Shown: positions 62,501-64,000 of the stretch, in pieces
How the letters are laid out: every line of letters starts with the position of its first letter
Numbering within the stretch: the first letter of the stretch is position 1
NCBI RefSeq assembly: GCF_000478885.1
Contig: NC_022567.1
Span: 2,046,001-2,110,000 of the forward strand
Reading direction: 5' to 3'
DNA from: Adlercreutzia equolifaciens DSM 19450
Lineage (GTDB): Bacteria > Actinomycetota > Coriobacteriia > Coriobacteriales > Eggerthellaceae
Length of the DNA: 64,000 nt
The notes under the pieces: generated by a model
The model's database searches: none
The model's input: the letters and a program-made list of their open reading frames with translations, nothing else
Told to the model about the DNA's origin: nothing
Translations under genes and position numbers: made by a program

Positions 62501-64000
62501 GTGAAGGAACGCTTCGAAACATGGCTGGCGCCGCAGAACGACGAGCGCCGAGAGGTCGCGCCGCTGCGGCAGCTGGGATGGGCGTTTCTGCTCGCCTGGG
62601 TGTTCTGCGTGTTCTACACCAACGCCGCCGGCGTGCTGAGCGGGGACGAAATACCCGGCGGAGGCGGCGCTGCGGCTGGCGCGCCCTCCGGACCCTCTTC
62701 GATGGGCGCCGCGCTCTTCTACGCCGTGCTCCCCTTGGCCGCGTCGGTGGCGACCCTGGCGGCCATCGTGCTCGCCGAGCCGCGCATCGGCTCGCCCACA
62801 AGCCATCGCCCCCTCTTCGTCGTCGCCCCCGCCCTTACGGCCGCGAGCACTCCCTTCATGTTCGTCTCCGTCGCCGATCCAGGGCTGAACGCCCTGCTTT
62901 TCGGCATCGGCGCCGTGGCCACGGGCATCGGAAGCGCGCTTCTGTGGGCGATGTGGGGCGAGTACTACGCCGTCATCCCCCGCGATCGATCGGAATGGCT
63001 CGCGCCGGTTTCCGCGGTTTCCGCCGCCGTCATCGTGCTTCTGGTATCCGCCATGGATGGCTGGGTGCCCGTCGCCGTCGCCGCGGCGCTCCCGCTTTTG
63101 TCCGGCCTATGCTTCCATCTCGCGTGGACCCCAGAAGCCGCCCGCACCGAAGAGGCGCTCGCAACCGCGCATCGCTTCGCAACCGAGCGTCGCTCCCCTT
63201 TGGCGGGACTCGGGCGCACGGGGGTCGGCATCCTCGTCGTTTTCTCTATCGTGAGCATCGCGGGCATGATGAGCGCGGAGCGGGTGGAAGGCATCCCCCT
63301 TCAAGCCATCTTGCTGTTCAGCGCGCTCATGATGGCCGTGGTAGCGGCCATGGCCGTATCGGGACCGCGCCGCATATCCCTGTTCTTCCTCTACCGCTGG
63401 ATATGCCCCACCCTGGTCATCGGATTTGCGGCCATCATCCTGTTCGGGCAGGCCGGCGCCCTTGTTGCCGTGGCCGCATCGCTTGGAGGCCGTTTCACCT
63501 TCTGCCTGATCGCCCAGATCTACTTCGCCAACTACGCTGCCGCCGGCCGCGCGACCCCCGCCCAGGCCTCCAGCTTGGGGTGGCTGTTCGTGCATGCGGG
63601 CGACCTTCTGGGCCTCGTTTTGTGGATCGTTCTCGAACCGCTGATGTTGGCACAGCCGGCGGGGCTCACCGCGGTGAGCGTGGGGTGCATCGTCGTTCTC
63701 GTGACGGTCACCATGGCCGTCATGGGCGAGACCTCCACATTCCTGCGCATCCCCGAGCACAGGGCAGCGACCCCGGCGAAGGAGAGCACCGGCGCAAAGC
63801 CATCAGGTGCGACGATTGCCGGCATGAAAACCCGCACCTCCTGCGCTCCCGAGGGCACCTCGGCCGAGATCGCCGCATCCGGGGTCGACTCTCCGATAGA
63901 GGCTCCGACAGCCCAAGAAGCTACGTCCGAATCAGGCGCACCGCAGCTGGACGCGCGGCAGGCAGCTACCCCGCCGATCGACGCCGACGCGCCCGGCGAG
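62501..64000 (+). CDS. Polytopic membrane protein, probable LuxR-type regulator (C-terminus beyond window)
   Basis: The frame is open from a GTG at 62501 (AGGGAGG 3-4 bases upstream) to the window end, 500 codons. After a charged 25-residue start there are about 10-12 hydrophobic segments in pairs, up to about residue 415. A Ser/Thr/Ala/Glu-rich soluble stretch then runs to the edge. This resembles the many Eggerthellaceae regulators with a 10-12-helix membrane half and a C-terminal LuxR HTH. The HTH itself is not in the window, so the regulator call is inferred. Confidence 0.6.
   Translation, partial: MKERFETWLAPQNDERREVAPLRQLGWAFLLAWVFCVFYTNAAGVLSGDEIPGGGGAAAGAPSGPSSMGAALFYAVLPLAASVATLAAIVLAEPRIGSPTSHRPLFVVAPALTAASTPFMFVSVADPGLNALLFGIGAVATGIGSALLWAMWGEYYAVIPRDRSEWLAPVSAVSAAVIVLLVSAMDGWVPVAVAAALPLLSGLCFHLAWTPEAARTEEALATAHRFATERRSPLAGLGRTGVGILVVFSIVSIAGMMSAERVEGIPLQAILLFSALMMAVVAAMAVSGPRRISLFFLYRWICPTLVIGFAAIILFGQAGALVAVAASLGGRFTFCLIAQIYFANYAAAGRATPAQASSLGWLFVHAGDLLGLVLWIVLEPLMLAQPAGLTAVSVGCIVVLVTVTMAVMGETSTFLRIPEHRAATPAKESTGAKPSGATIAGMKTRTSCAPEGTSAEIAASGVDSPIEAPTAQEATSESGAPQLDARQAATPPIDADAPGE

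Overview
The window is high-GC, gene-dense chromosomal DNA. It fits an anaerobic gut actinobacterium of the Eggerthellaceae (Coriobacteriia: Eggerthella, Gordonibacter or Adlercreutzia type). This rests on gene content: Tat-exported molybdopterin oxidoreductases, a Tat-exported flavin reductase next to a multiheme cytochrome c lipoprotein, TorD-type chaperones, a C1-folate cluster with formate transport, and a regulator with a long membrane-spanning N-terminus. The species cannot be fixed from sequence alone. No rRNA, tRNA, CRISPR array, transposase or prophage was found.

Layout. 1-3.7 kb: N-terminal part of a molybdopterin oxidoreductase, then an SPFH protein, a GntR regulator and an orphan NrfD-type anchor. 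3.8-12.1 kb: complete kdpFABCDE potassium operon, including a 30-residue kdpF. 12.5-16.5 kb: NifX-like protein, a TsaB-RimI-TsaD triple fusion and tsaE. 16.7-22.1 kb: focA, folD, fchA, a possible small-toxin/antisense pair, fhs and coaX. 22.3-25.5 kb: orphan response regulator, bioY, MATE pump. 25.7-34.5 kb: respiratory accessory region with a DmsAB-like pair, LysR, TorD chaperone, flavin reductase, hexaheme cytochrome and a divergent LysR. 34.7-43.7 kb: housekeeping run birA, folP-folK fusion, ftsH, hpt, maf, tilS, rlmD. 43.8-50.7 kb: small membrane protein, MacB-like ABC transporter, ferritin, queH, hemolysin III, nfo. 51-55.5 kb: AEC carrier, ferredoxin-type aldo/keto reductase, thioredoxin, MEMO-AMMECR1 fusion. 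55.5-60.2 kb: GH2 glycosidase-galK-galT operon. 60.4-64 kb: TetR, EEP-family hydrolase, and a membrane regulator cut by the window end.

How the genes work together. Formate transport, fhs, fchA and folD form a C1-tetrahydrofolate module. In FolD the catalytic cyclohydrolase Lys and Gln are replaced, which explains why a separate FchA sits beside it. The 25-34 kb block is a periplasmic reductase module: cytochrome c and Fe-S subunits deliver electrons to exported flavin and molybdenum enzymes, each under a LysR regulator. The GH2-galK-galT genes suggest cytoplasmic use of a galactoside.

The most unusual signals are non-coding. One is a short palindromic repeat with compensatory stem changes. 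It lies between genes and also, read in different frames, inside at least two proteins (the TsaB-RimI-TsaD fusion and RlmD), like Rickettsia palindromic elements. The other is a set of four intergenic foldback elements (about 120-160 bp) whose arms differ in sequence but share a GCA...TTCGA-like...TAG skeleton.
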